A stretch of 64,000 nucleotides of DNA, taken from contig CABVSR010000017.1 in the NCBI GenBank assembly GCA_902500995.1, forward strand, positions 1 through 64,000, read 5' to 3'. The DNA comes from an uncultured Nitrospira sp. GTDB taxonomy: Bacteria > Nitrospirota > Nitrospiria > Nitrospirales > Nitrospiraceae. A model generated the notes under the pieces. It saw only the letters and a list, made by a program, of their open reading frames with translations. It did no database searches and was not told the origin of the DNA. The first letter of the stretch is position 1. Each line of letters starts with the position of its first letter. A program made the translations under genes and the position numbers. Below are positions 40,195-51,800 of the stretch, one piece after another.

Positions 40195-41586
40195 CTAGAG
40201 CGAGGAGGCAGGCGCTTCGGTCGTCTCACGAATGGCTTCGTGCACAATTGCGACCATCGTGGTGAGTTCACGAGGGGAGATGGAGAGGGGAGGGACCAAG
40301 GCGATCACATTGCCGAGCGGCCGCAGGAGGAGCCCACGGACCCGGCACGCCTGCGCGACACGATGCCCGATCCGGCGTTCGAGTGGATAGGGGGTTTTGG
40401 CCTCCCGGTCCTGCACCAGTTCGATGCCGACCATGAAGCCGCATTGACGGATATCACCGACATGCGCCAGACCGGCCAAGGGTGTTAAGAGGCGGGTCAG
40501 CAGGCGGGATTTTGTTCTGACCTGCCGAATGGTCCCTTGCCGCCGGAAGATGTCGAGATTGGCCAAGGCGACGGCGCAACCCAGAGGATTTCCCGTGTAG
40601 CTATGGCCGTGAAAGAACGTCTTCCATTCGTCATAGCGTCCCAGGAAGGCGCGATAGATCGCTTCCGTCGTCAGCGTTGCAGCCAGCGGCATGTACCCGC
40701 CGGTCAACCCTTTGCTGATCGCCATGAGATCGGGAGTGACGCCCTCGTGCTGGCAGGCGAACATCTTCCCGGTCCGCCCGAATCCGGTCGCCACTTCATC
40801 GGCGATCAGCAAGACGTTGTACTTCGTACAGAGCGCGCGCACGCGCGCCAGGTATCCGGGCGGGGCCACCAGCATTCCGGCTGCGGCCTGCACCAGTGGT
40901 TCGACAATGACTCCCGCCAGGTCACGGTGGCGGGTCTTCAACAAGGTGTCGAGCGGTTCGATGCACGCCATCTCACAAGCAGGGTAGGTCCGGCCCAGCG
41001 GGCAGCGATAGCAGTAGGGCGGCTCGACCTGATGGGTGGGAAACAGGAGCGGCTTGAACCGCGCGTGGAACAGGTCGATGTTCCCCACGCTCACGGAACC
41101 GATCGTGTCGCCGTGGTACGCCATCTTCAAATGCACGAAGGACTGTTTCGGTCCTGCCGAGGGATGGATTTGCTGCCAATATTGCACCGCCATCTTGAGC
41201 GCCACCTCGACGGCCGTCGACCCGTTGTCGGAATAAAACACCCGGCGCAGGCCCTTCGGCGCAAGGCGAATGAGTTCCCTGGCCAGACGAATCGCCGGCG
41301 GGTTCGTGAGCCCGAGAAAGGTGGAATGCGCGATCTGCCGGAGTTGCGCCGTGAGGGCTCGATCCAGTTGCGGATGCCGGTGGCCGTGGAGATTCACCCA
41401 CACGGAGGACGTGCCGTCGAGATATCTCCGCCCGTCCGTATCGATGAGGTAGGCCCCTCGCCCCCGTTCGATGATCAGAGGCGTTTCCTCCTCCCACTCC
41501 TGCATTTGCGTAAACGGATGCCAGAGATACGCATGATCCCAGGCCGCGAGCGGTAGGCTGGTCGGACGTTTGGCTGGACGTGTCAT
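40195..41586 (-). CDS. bioA: Adenosylmethionine-8-amino-7-oxononanoate aminotransferase
   Basis: A 463-residue fold-type I PLP enzyme of biotin synthesis, converting KAPA to DAPA with SAM as amino donor. The start has [16 protein letters not shown], characteristic of Bio[20 protein letters not shown] provides the PLP aspartate and [13 protein letters not shown] the Schiff-base lysine. ATG 41586 begins the homology. No other bio gene is in the window. It is divergent from lepA. Confidence 0.93.
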   Translation of the reverse strand: MTRPAKRPTSLPLAAWDHAYLWHPFTQMQEWEEETPLIIERGRGAYLIDTDGRRYLDGTSSVWVNLHGHRHPQLDRALTAQLRQIAHSTFLGLTNPPAIRLARELIRLAPKGLRRVFYSDNGSTAVEVALKMAVQYWQQIHPSAGPKQSFVHLKMAYHGDTIGSVSVGNIDLFHARFKPLLFPTHQVEPPYCYRCPLGRTYPACEMACIEPLDTLLKTRHRDLAGVIVEPLVQAAAGMLVAPPGYLARVRALCTKYNVLLIADEVATGFGRTGKMFACQHEGVTPDLMAISKGLTGGYMPLAATLTTEAIYRAFLGRYDEWKTFFHGHSYTGNPLGCAVALANLDIFRRQGTIRQVRTKSRLLTRLLTPLAGLAHVGDIRQCGFMVGIELVQDREAKTPYPLERRIGHRVAQACRVRGLLLRPLGNVIALVPPLSISPRELTTMVAIVHEAIRETTEAPASSL

Positions 41587-41680
41587 CAGATGAGGCGCGT
41601 GACGCTGGAACGGTGCGGTGCGAACGTTCCAATGCGTGAAACTCCGCGCCGCGCGCGGATTATACCGGCGGGCGATTTCT

Positions 41681-41709
41681 TTGACAACGTTGGAGGTGCT
41701 CACTATAAT
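41681..41709 (+). promoter_or_regulatory. Perfect-consensus sigma-70 promoter of lepA
   Basis: TTGACA at 41681-41686, exactly 17 nt of spacer, and TATAAT at 41704-41709. Both hexamers match the consensus at every position. The expected start near 41716 is only about 12 nt before the lepA ATG, giving a very short leader. Confidence 0.85.
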
Positions 41710-41727
41710 GAACCGATTTTGGGGACC

Positions 41728-43539
41728 ATGAGCCAGGATTTGCAAAGTCTCATCCGAAATTTCTCGATCATCGCCCATATCGATCACGGTAAATCGACCC
41801 TCGCCGACCGGCTCCTCGACGCAACCGGCGCAGTGACTGCCCGAGAAGCGAAAGAGCAGATCCTTGATGCGATGGACTTGGAGCGTGAGCGCGGCATCAC
41901 GATCAAAGCCCACGCCGTGGCCATCCGCTACAAGGCTCAGGACGGGAAGCTCTACTTACTGCATTTGATCGATACGCCGGGCCACGTCGACTTCACCTAC
42001 GAAGTCTCGCGCAGTCTCGCGGCCTGCGAAGGATCGCTCCTGCTCGTCGACGCGACGCAGGGCGTCCAGGCCCAGACCATCGCCAACGTGAACCTGGCCA
42101 TGGGCAACCATCACACCATCATCCCGGTCATCAATAAGATCGACCTTGCCAGCGCCGACGTCGAGGGCACCAAGCAACAGATTTCCGACGTGCTCACGCT
42201 GGATGCCACCGATGCCATGCTCGTGAGCGCGAAGGAGGGACTTGGCGTTCCGGAGGTCCTCGAGGCCATCGTCAAACGGATTCCGCCCCCGTCCGGCAAT
42301 CCCGATCGCCCGCTCAAGGCGCTGATTTTCGATTCCTGGTTCGACAATTACCAAGGCGTGATCGTGTTGACCCGTATCATCGACGGCTCCGTCCGCCCGG
42401 GCATGAAGATCAAGGTCATGTCGAATGACCGGCTGTTTGAAGTGACGGAAGTCGGGCAATTCACGCCGAAACGCACCAAGGGCACACAACTTCTGACGGG
42501 CGAGGTGGGCTATCTGTGCGCCAACATGAAGGAAGTGGCCGACGTGAAGATCGGCGACACCTTAACCGACGCCGCACGCCCGACCGACCAGCCGTTCCCC
42601 GGCTACAAGGAAGTCAAACCGCTGGTCTTTTGCGGACTCTATTCAACGGACACGGCCCGTTATGAAGACCTGCGCGATGCGTTACTCAAATTGCGGTTGA
42701 ACGACTCGTCGTTCATCTACGAACCGGAAACGTCACTGGCGCTCGGGTTCGGATTCCGGTGCGGGTTTCTCGGCCTGCTCCACATGGAAATTATTCAAGA
42801 GCGACTGGAACGCGAGTACGGCCTGACCCTTATTACCACCGCGCCCACCGTCATCTACCGCATCCTGACCACCAAAGGGGATGTGCTCGAATTGAATAAC
42901 CCCGCGGAATTGCCCGAGCCGAGCTCGATCGCCTCCTTCGAGGAACCGTTCATCCTCGCCACGCTGATTGCGCCGGAGCGCTACCTCGGGACGTTGTTGC
43001 AGTTGTGCCAGGAACGCCGCGGCATTCAGCGGAGCATTCACTATCTGGATCCCACGCGCGTGGTCATCACCTATGAGCTGCCGCTCAACGAAGTCATCCT
43101 CGATTTCTATGACAAGCTCAAATCCAAGACTCAGGGCTATGCCTCCCTCGATTACGAACTCCTCGGCTACCGCGAGTCCGAGCTGGTGCGGCTGGACATT
43201 TTGCTCAACGGTGAGCCCGTGGACGCGCTGTCGTTCATCACCCATAAGGAACGGGCCTACCAGCGCGGGCGCCAGGTCGCCGAAAAAATGAAAGAGCTGA
43301 TTCCCAAACAGATGTTTGAAATCGCCATTCAAGCCGCCATCGGCAACAAAATCATCGCCCGTGAAACCATCGGTGCCATCAAGAAAAATGTCACGGCGAA
43401 GTGTTACGGCGGCGACATTTCCCGCAAACGCAAACTCTGGGAGAAGCAGAAAGAAGGCAAGAAGCGCATGAAAGCGGTGGGCCGTGTCGAGGTACCGCAG
43501 GAAGCGTTCCTCGCCATCCTCAAGGTGGGCGAGGAATGA
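41728..43539 (+). CDS. lepA: Elongation factor 4
   Basis: A 603-residue translational GTPase that back-translocates or remodels ribosomes and aids assembly. The G motifs are [21 protein letters not shown] and NKID. LepA lacks EF-G domain IV and ends with its own C-terminal domain ([20 protein letters not shown]). ATG 41728 was chosen because [18 protein letters not shown] starts the family and the promoter lies just upstream. Its stop overlaps the lepB start (ATGA), as in the classical lepA-lepB operon. Confidence 0.97.
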   Translation: MSQDLQSLIRNFSIIAHIDHGKSTLADRLLDATGAVTAREAKEQILDAMDLERERGITIKAHAVAIRYKAQDGKLYLLHLIDTPGHVDFTYEVSRSLAACEGSLLLVDATQGVQAQTIANVNLAMGNHHTIIPVINKIDLASADVEGTKQQISDVLTLDATDAMLVSAKEGLGVPEVLEAIVKRIPPPSGNPDRPLKALIFDSWFDNYQGVIVLTRIIDGSVRPGMKIKVMSNDRLFEVTEVGQFTPKRTKGTQLLTGEVGYLCANMKEVADVKIGDTLTDAARPTDQPFPGYKEVKPLVFCGLYSTDTARYEDLRDALLKLRLNDSSFIYEPETSLALGFGFRCGFLGLLHMEIIQERLEREYGLTLITTAPTVIYRILTTKGDVLELNNPAELPEPSSIASFEEPFILATLIAPERYLGTLLQLCQERRGIQRSIHYLDPTRVVITYELPLNEVILDFYDKLKSKTQGYASLDYELLGYRESELVRLDILLNGEPVDALSFITHKERAYQRGRQVAEKMKELIPKQMFEIAIQAAIGNKIIARETIGAIKKNVTAKCYGGDISRKRKLWEKQKEGKKRMKAVGRVEVPQEAFLAILKVGEE

Positions 43540-44315
43540 GCGTGGACCCCAATGCCCGTCCGGAGGAGGTCCCCGCGACGAATGGACCGGCGACGCCACC
43601 CACGCCATCCGAACCGACGACCACTGAACCACGCCTCACCGTTGCCGAGCAACCGGCCCACAAGTCGATCCTGCGCGAATATGCGGAAGCCATCATCATT
43701 GCGATGTTGCTGGCGTTCGCCATCCGCGTTTTCGTGGTGCAGGCGTTCAAAATCCCGTCCGGCTCGATGATTCCGACCCTGCTGGTCGGCGACCATATCC
43801 TCGTCAGCAAATTGTCCTACGGGCTCCAGTGGCCGACGGACTGCAAGTTTCAGCCCGGCTTTCCGCCGGTGACCTGTTATTCCTCGCGCACGCTCATTCC
43901 GTTCGGATCCATCCAGCGCGGCGACATCATCGTGTTTCGCTTTCCCGAGGATGAGGATAAGGATTTCATCAAGCGCGTCATCGGACTGCCGGGTGACACC
44001 ATTCACGTGCGCAACAAGGTCGTGCATATCAACGGGACGCCGTTCGATGACCATGCCTTCACGCAGCACACCGATCCGCCCATCCATGACGGGCACATCA
44101 GCCCGCGAGACAATTTCGGCCCGGTGACCGTGCCGGAAGATGCGTACTTCGTGATGGGAGACAACCGGGATCACAGTCTCGACAGCCGGTTCTGGGGATA
44201 CGTGCGCACGGAGAAAGTGCGCGGCAAAGCATTTCGCATTTACTGGTCGTGGAGCGGCCAAGGATCGTGGACGGAATGGGTACGATGGGAAAGGTTAGGA
44301 AAAGCCATCCAGTAG
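43536..44315 (+). CDS. lepB: Signal peptidase I
   Basis: A 259-residue membrane-bound S26 protease cleaving signal peptides of exported proteins. A Pro/Thr-rich cytosolic N-terminus is followed by one transmembrane helix ([17 protein letters not shown]). The catalytic serine is in [15 protein letters not shown] and the lysine in [26 protein letters not shown] is the third conserved box. It is coupled to lepA by a 4-nt overlap and overlaps the heptose kinase gene by 40 nt. Confidence 0.95.
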   Translation: MSVDPNARPEEVPATNGPATPPTPSEPTTTEPRLTVAEQPAHKSILREYAEAIIIAMLLAFAIRVFVVQAFKIPSGSMIPTLLVGDHILVSKLSYGLQWPTDCKFQPGFPPVTCYSSRTLIPFGSIQRGDIIVFRFPEDEDKDFIKRVIGLPGDTIHVRNKVVHINGTPFDDHAFTQHTDPPIHDGHISPRDNFGPVTVPEDAYFVMGDNRDHSLDSRFWGYVRTEKVRGKAFRIYWSWSGQGSWTEWVRWERLGKAIQ

Positions 44316-45349
44316 GGCGATCCGGCCATGCCGGACCGTCGAACGGGCATGCCGCCGAAGACGCGGCAGCGGATCACACCCCACTCAGCGCTTATATCCA
44401 GCGGTTTTCCCGGGCCAGCGTGCTGGTCATCGGAGATCTGATTCTGGATCATTACGTCTGGGGACGGGTCAGCCGGATTTCGCCGGAGGCTCCCGTACCG
44501 GTGGTGCATGTCGAATCGGAATCCCTGAAGCTCGGCGGCGCGGCGAACGTCTTCAACAACATCCTGGCACTCGGCGGCCAGGCGGATATTTGCGGAGTCA
44601 TCGGCGCGGACGAAAGCGGGCGCTTGCTCCTGAAAGAACTGGGCGGGCGCCGCCAGGGTCGAGGGGGAGTGATCATCGATCAGAGCCGGCCGACGACGAG
44701 AAAGTCGCGCGTCGTCGCGCACAACCAGCAGATCGTCCGGTACGACGTGGAACGTCGCAACGAACTGTCCTCGTTACTGCAACGCCGTATCCTGCGGTAC
44801 GTCGAATCGCGTCTGAACGAACTCTCCTGCCTGGTGGTGTCCGATTACGCCAAGGGCGTGGTCACGGCCTCCCTGATGACGGAGTTGACTCACTTGGCAG
44901 GACAGCGCAAGATCCCCATTGTCGTCGATCCCAAGGTGGAACATTTCAGTTATTACAAGGGCGTGACGGTCGTCACTCCGAACCATCTCGAGGCGACGCA
45001 GGCGGCCGGGGTGCAGGGCGAAGACGACAAGACGATCAACAAAGCCGGCATGGTCCTTCGCCAGCGATTGGGATGCCAGACCGTTTTGGTGACGAGAGGC
45101 GAACGAGGGATGAGCGTCTACCAGGGGCATGGCGACCATTGGCACATCCCCACACGCGCGAGACAGGTCTACGACGTGACCGGGGCCGGGGACACGGTGG
45201 TCGGCACCCTGGCGCTGGCGCTCTCGACCGGAGCCAGTATGCGTGAGGCGGCCATGCTCGCCAATCAAGCCGCCGGCGTCGTGGTCGGCATGGTCGGCAC
45301 GGCGACCGTGACCGCCGGCCAGTTGGCGGATGCCTTGGGGCAAAGCTGA
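44276..45349 (+). CDS. hldE: D-glycero-beta-D-manno-heptose-7-phosphate kinase (HldE kinase domain)
   Basis: A PfkB-family sugar kinase of about 357 residues for the ADP-heptose pathway of lipopolysaccharide core. It has VLVIGDLILDHYVWG, SLKLGGAANVFNNI and the catalytic VYDVTGAGDTVVGTLAL with the base aspartate. The cytidylyl/adenylyltransferase domain of two-domain HldE is absent, so this is the separate kinase form (RfaE1/HldA). The start is uncertain: ATG 44276 or 44285, or an upstream GTG at 44249; a variable leader precedes the fold. kdsB begins 1 nt after the stop. Confidence 0.85.
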   Translation: MGTMGKVRKSHPVGRSGHAGPSNGHAAEDAAADHTPLSAYIQRFSRASVLVIGDLILDHYVWGRVSRISPEAPVPVVHVESESLKLGGAANVFNNILALGGQADICGVIGADESGRLLLKELGGRRQGRGGVIIDQSRPTTRKSRVVAHNQQIVRYDVERRNELSSLLQRRILRYVESRLNELSCLVVSDYAKGVVTASLMTELTHLAGQRKIPIVVDPKVEHFSYYKGVTVVTPNHLEATQAAGVQGEDDKTINKAGMVLRQRLGCQTVLVTRGERGMSVYQGHGDHWHIPTRARQVYDVTGAGDTVVGTLALALSTGASMREAAMLANQAAGVVVGMVGTATVTAGQLADALGQS

Positions 45350-45350
45350 G

Positions 45351-47754
<2,404 letters not shown>

Positions 47755-47757
47755 CGA

Positions 47758-47877
47758 GGGATGCTGAAACTGCCTTTCAGCGGCGTTCTCGACTCGACAC
47801 AATCCTCGACGTAGCTCCGCTACGCCTGCGGCTCTGTCTCGTCTGCGGCCTTGCTGAAAGATCAGTTTGAGCATCCC
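47758..47877. repeat. 120-bp inverted-repeat element, copy 1 (after pyrG)
   Basis: The ends form an imperfect inverted repeat of about 24 bp (GGGATGCT...AGCATCCC). GCGTTCTCG is at 47783-47791 and CTGCGGCCTTGCTGA at 47843-47857, with a central hairpin CGTAGC/GCTACG. Both blocks and the total length recur in copy 2 at 62256-62375. It fills the gap between pyrG and kdsA. Confidence 0.85.
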
Positions 47878-47901
47878 CTGGCTTGAAACTCATGGAAACG
47901 T

Positions 47902-48723
47902 ATGGCGTACGAAGTGGATTTGGGACAGTTCAAGGTCGGGGCGGGGCATAAGCCGTTTTTGATCGCCGGGCCCTGTGTGATCGAAAGCGAGCAGCTTGCC
48001 ATGGACACGGCGGGACGCATCGCGGAGATCACCCAGGCACTCGGTATGCCGTACGTGTTTAAATCCTCCTTCGATAAGGCCAATCGCACCTCCATCACGT
48101 CGTTTCGGGGACCGGGACTGGAGAAGGGACTTGCGGTGCTGGCCGCCATCAAGCAGCAGATCGGCGTCCCGGTGCTCACGGACGTCCATTCGGAAGAGCA
48201 GGCCACGGAGGCCGGCCGCGTGGTTGACATTCTGCAGATTCCTGCCTTCCTCTGCCGCCAGACGGATCTCTTGATCGCTGCCGCGAAGACCGGCAAGGTC
48301 GTCAATATCAAGAAAGGACAGTTTTTGTCCCCGCCGGAAATGGGCCATGCCGTCAAGAAAGTGGAAGAGGCCGGCAACCGCCGTATTGTCCTGACGGAAC
48401 GAGGCTCCTCGTTCGGCTACAACAATCTGGTCGTCGACATGCGGGCGTTTCCGATTCTGCGCCGCTTCGGCTATCCGGTGGTCTTCGACGCCACGCACAG
48501 TGTGCAGCTTCCCGGCGGAGGCGGCACGAAATCCAGCGGCCAGCGTGAATTCGTCGAACCCTTGGCTTGTGCGGCGGCAGCAGCCGGCTGCGACGGGTTT
48601 TTCATGGAAGTCCACCCTGATCCGGACTCCGCGTTATCCGATGGACCGAACATGGTTCCGCTTCATGCGCTTCAATCACTGCTCGAACGGGTATTACGGA
48701 TATGCGACGCAGCCGCACGATAA
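47902..48723 (+). CDS. kdsA: 3-deoxy-8-phosphooctulonate synthase
   Basis: A 273-residue aldolase condensing PEP and arabinose 5-phosphate to Kdo 8-phosphate. The barrel signatures are [36 protein letters not shown] and [11 protein letters not shown]. The cysteine in AGPCVIES is the metal ligand of the metal-dependent class (Aquifex type), whereas the E. coli enzyme has asparagine there. It is upstream of kdsD, which makes its substrate. Confidence 0.96.
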   Translation: MAYEVDLGQFKVGAGHKPFLIAGPCVIESEQLAMDTAGRIAEITQALGMPYVFKSSFDKANRTSITSFRGPGLEKGLAVLAAIKQQIGVPVLTDVHSEEQATEAGRVVDILQIPAFLCRQTDLLIAAAKTGKVVNIKKGQFLSPPEMGHAVKKVEEAGNRRIVLTERGSSFGYNNLVVDMRAFPILRRFGYPVVFDATHSVQLPGGGGTKSSGQREFVEPLACAAAAAGCDGFFMEVHPDPDSALSDGPNMVPLHALQSLLERVLRICDAAAR

Positions 48724-48785
48724 GCGGGTCCGCGACATCACCGGCGCCAAAGCGTGCCGCTCGACGCCCTCAACAGGATGCCGGC

Positions 48786-49775
48786 GTGCAGGAGGGGAGG
48801 CGTGTCCTGGAAATCGAAGCTCGGGCGGTCCAGGACCTGATTGCCCGTCTCGATGAACGTTTCGCCAAAGCGGTCGACCTGCTGTATCGCTGTCGAGGCA
48901 AAGTGGTCATTTCCGGGATGGGAAAATCCGGGCTCATCGGTCAAAAAATCGCAGCGACCATGGCGAGCACGGGCACCCCGTCGTTTTTTCTGCACCCGGC
49001 GGAGGGCATCCACGGCGACTTGGGGATGGTCGCCCGGCATGATGTGATGATTGCGATTTCGAACAGCGGCGAGGTGCAGGAGGTCCTGCAATTGCTGCCC
49101 TTCGTCAAACGCATCAATATCCCGGTGGTCGCCCTCACCGGAAGGATGCATTCCACGCTCGCCAAGAACTCCGACGTGGCCCTGGATGTCTCGGTCAGCG
49201 AAGAAGCCTGCCCGCTGGGCCTCGCACCCACAGCCAGCACCACGGCCACCTTAGCGATGGGAGACGCTCTGGCGATCGCCCTCCTGCAGAAGCGTGGATT
49301 TAAGCAGGAGGATTATGCGCAATTTCACCCGGGTGGCACACTGGGTCGCCGCTTGCTCGTGAAAGTGCAGGATCTGATGCACAGGGGGTCGGACGTGCCG
49401 CACGTCAAACCCCACACGCCCGGTTCCGAAGCGATTCTTGAAATGACCGGGAAACGGCTCGGGATGACGACGGTCCTCGACGAGGCCGGCGCAGTGATCG
49501 GGATCATCACAGACGGCGACCTGCGACGGTTCCTTCAGCGAGGCGGTGATTTTACGACGGCGACGGCTATGGATCTGGCCAATCCGATGCATAAACGTCC
49601 CGCCAAGGACAACCGCCACCGGGCCCCTAAAACCATCGGCCCGGATGAACTCGCCTCTACCGCCCTGGCGATCATGGAACGCCATACGATTACGGCGCTT
49701 GTGGTCGTAGACGACCAGCAACGCCTGGCGGGGGTGATTCACTTGCATGACCTGCTCAAACACGGCATTGTATAG
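48786..49775 (+). CDS. kdsD: D-arabinose 5-phosphate isomerase with CBS domains
   Basis: A 329-residue enzyme turning ribulose 5-phosphate into arabinose 5-phosphate for Kdo synthesis. The SIS domain has VVISGMGKSGLIGQKIAATM and HPAEGIHGDLGM, followed by two CBS domains (about 200-329). The GTG at 48786 gives the family length; an ATG at 48702 would overlap kdsA and add 28 residues. The Kdo 8-phosphate phosphatase gene kdsC, often next in line, is not here. Confidence 0.93.
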   Translation: MQEGRRVLEIEARAVQDLIARLDERFAKAVDLLYRCRGKVVISGMGKSGLIGQKIAATMASTGTPSFFLHPAEGIHGDLGMVARHDVMIAISNSGEVQEVLQLLPFVKRINIPVVALTGRMHSTLAKNSDVALDVSVSEEACPLGLAPTASTTATLAMGDALAIALLQKRGFKQEDYAQFHPGGTLGRRLLVKVQDLMHRGSDVPHVKPHTPGSEAILEMTGKRLGMTTVLDEAGAVIGIITDGDLRRFLQRGGDFTTATAMDLANPMHKRPAKDNRHRAPKTIGPDELASTALAIMERHTITALVVVDDQQRLAGVIHLHDLLKHGIV

Positions 49776-49805
49776 GGGAGCCCCGAAGACAGGGACGGCG
49801 AGACT

Positions 49806-50420
49806 ATGGGAGAGAGCTGGAAAGAAGCAGGATTGGTGTTGATGCGGTCGGCCGGGCAGGAAAGTAACGTCAACCTGCCGAACGTACTGACGCTCGTCCG
49901 GATTCTGCTGATTCCGGTGTTCGTCATGTTACTGATCGATCCCACGCCGGACCGTGCCTTGAGCGCCGCCATCGTGTTTGTGGTGGCGGCCGTGACGGAT
50001 TTGCTGGACGGGTACGTGGCCAGAAAAACCGGCCAGATTACGAAGCTGGGGCGCCTTCTGGATCCCATTGCCGACAAGCTCCTCGTGCTGTCGGCCTTGA
50101 TTCTCCTGGTGCAGGTCGATCGGGTCAGCGCGCTGGTGGCGATTTTGATCATTGCCCGGGAGGTGGCCGTGACCGGCCTGCGGGCGATCGCAGCCTCCGA
50201 GGGATTGATCATGTCCGCCGAAGTCACCGGCAAATACAAAATGGCCTTGCAGGTCATCGCCATCGTCCTGCTGGTGCTGGAAGGCACCGTGGTGGAGGCC
50301 ATCGGCAATCTGCATCTGGCCGGCATCGTGACGCTCTACCTCTCTCTGATCCTGGGATATGTGTCGGGCGCACAATATGTCTGGAGCTTCTGGCGTCAGG
50401 TCGGGGCAAAAGGTCTCTAG
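49806..50420 (+). CDS. pgsA: CDP-diacylglycerol-glycerol-3-phosphate 3-phosphatidyltransferase
   Basis: A 204-residue membrane enzyme making phosphatidylglycerol phosphate. The CDP-alcohol phosphatidyltransferase motif DLLDGYVARKTGQITKLGRL followed by LDPIADK has all catalytic aspartates. NLPNVLTLVRILLIPVF starts the membrane domain. ATG 49842 is a shorter alternative start. plsY follows, so two phospholipid genes end the Kdo group. Confidence 0.93.
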   Translation: MGESWKEAGLVLMRSAGQESNVNLPNVLTLVRILLIPVFVMLLIDPTPDRALSAAIVFVVAAVTDLLDGYVARKTGQITKLGRLLDPIADKLLVLSALILLVQVDRVSALVAILIIAREVAVTGLRAIAASEGLIMSAEVTGKYKMALQVIAIVLLVLEGTVVEAIGNLHLAGIVTLYLSLILGYVSGAQYVWSFWRQVGAKGL

Positions 50421-50446
50421 GTGGACAACCCGGCGACGATCACCCG

Positions 50447-51052
50447 GTGATGGACAGTCCCTGGCTCATCGGTGTTCTCATCCTCCTTGCCTATCTCCTC
50501 GGGTCGGTTCCTTTCGGGGTCGTGGTGTCGCGCCTGTTGGGCGCCGTCGATCCGCGCACGGCCGGCAGCAAAAACGTCGGCTTCACCAATGTCCTGCGTG
50601 TGAGCGGGAAAAAAGCCGGGATCCTGACACTGCTCGGAGACATTGGCAAAGGCTGGCTGGCCGGGTGGGTGGCGACCATGAGCCTGAATCAAGAGGCCGC
50701 GCTGTTAGGGGTCGCCCTGGCTGCCATCATGGGTCATTTGCACTCGGTGTTTCTCGGATTGAAAGGCGGGAAGGGCGTGGCCACGGCGCTCGGGGCGGCA
50801 CTGGGTGTGGCCCCGTGGGTTGGACTCACCCTGATGGCACTCTGGATCGGCGCGGTGCTGCTGTGGAAGTATTCCTCGGGAGGCGCGCTGTTCGCCTTCG
50901 GCCTGTTTCCGATCGTCGCGTTGTTCTTCCATCGATCCTGGACGTTTATCGGATTTGCCTCTGTCGTCAGTCTCTTGATCTGGATACGGCACAAAGACAA
51001 TCTGATTCGTTTGTGGAGCGGAACAGAATCTCGAATCGGACAGTCAAGTTGA
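50447..51052 (+). CDS. plsY: Acyl-phosphate glycerol-3-phosphate acyltransferase
   Basis: A 201-residue multi-pass membrane enzyme acylating glycerol 3-phosphate with acyl phosphate, the first step of phospholipid synthesis. The three PlsY motifs are present: LLGSVPFGVVVSRLLG, GSKNVGFTNVLRVSGKKAG and LKGGKGVATALGA. A GTG is directly followed by ATG 50450; either may start. The partner plsX is not in the window. Confidence 0.94.
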   Translation: MMDSPWLIGVLILLAYLLGSVPFGVVVSRLLGAVDPRTAGSKNVGFTNVLRVSGKKAGILTLLGDIGKGWLAGWVATMSLNQEAALLGVALAAIMGHLHSVFLGLKGGKGVATALGAALGVAPWVGLTLMALWIGAVLLWKYSSGGALFAFGLFPIVALFFHRSWTFIGFASVVSLLIWIRHKDNLIRLWSGTESRIGQSS

Positions 51053-51081
51053 CATAATACATCTTATCAGACATTAAACCG

Positions 51082-51717
51082 ATGCTGTCTTTTGAGCTGC
51101 TGGCGCGCATCCGCAAAGAACTGTTCCTCACCGGCAGCGCGCTGTACGAAACGATTGTCGCCATCGCGGAACGCGTCAACCGCAAGGTCCATATCCTGCG
51201 CCTCCATAGCCAGGCCACCGCGATTCTGAACCAGACTCACGCCATTCACCGGCACATCGGACAGCGCGTCGCCGCGCTGGCTGCCAAACCAGCGGCTGGA
51301 ATGCATCCAGCAGCTTCCGAATTGGCCATGCTGCAAGACGCAATCCGCACGGCCTCAGATCGGATCAAGGGACAACAAGCCGCCCTGCAAGTCGTTGAAC
51401 GCCAGATTCGGGAGCTCAAGATCGAACTGGCTCACGAAGATCTGTTGACAATGCAGCGCGAACTGGGTCTGCGCGACGCCGGCATTGAACGCGTGGTGGT
51501 CGCCCGTGGCGCGCCGGTCATCGGCCACCCGATCGGCGAATTCGACTTGCCTGCCGCGACCCGCATCGTCGCGGTCTTTCGCGGACCGTTTCTCTTGCCG
51601 CTCTCCCAGACCATGACCCTTCGTCCGGATGACATCGTGATCCTCGTCGGCCTCCGCCATGACCTCGTGCATTGGTTGCCGCATTTCCAGCAGCCGGCTG
51701 CATCGAAATCCGCCTGA
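51082..51717 (+). CDS. Coiled-coil protein with C-terminal RCK_C (TrkA-C)-like domain
   Basis: A 211-residue protein. Residues about 1-135 are helical and likely coiled coil. The last 70, ERVVVARGAPVIGHPIGEFD followed by TRIVAVFRGPFLLPLS and LRPDDIVILVGLRHDL, match the RCK_C/TrkA-C pattern found in potassium-channel and transporter regulators that bind c-di-AMP or other ligands. There is no RCK_N nucleotide domain and no membrane helix. It is between plsY and degQ, 29 nt after plsY. The function is unknown. Confidence 0.65.
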   Translation: MLSFELLARIRKELFLTGSALYETIVAIAERVNRKVHILRLHSQATAILNQTHAIHRHIGQRVAALAAKPAAGMHPAASELAMLQDAIRTASDRIKGQQAALQVVERQIRELKIELAHEDLLTMQRELGLRDAGIERVVVARGAPVIGHPIGEFDLPAATRIVAVFRGPFLLPLSQTMTLRPDDIVILVGLRHDLVHWLPHFQQPAASKSA

Positions 51718-51800
51718 CCGCTCCTTTCGCCGTCGCGGGAAAATCTGGTATTCTGAGGCACCGTTTACTGCACTGGTATGGCCCTCGGAGCTTGCCCGCC

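Noticed and set aside
41587-41913. Upstream extension of bioA into lepA
   Set aside because: The frame stays open, but the family start (near [10 protein letters not shown]) follows ATG 41586, and the extension would overlap the lepA promoter and coding region.
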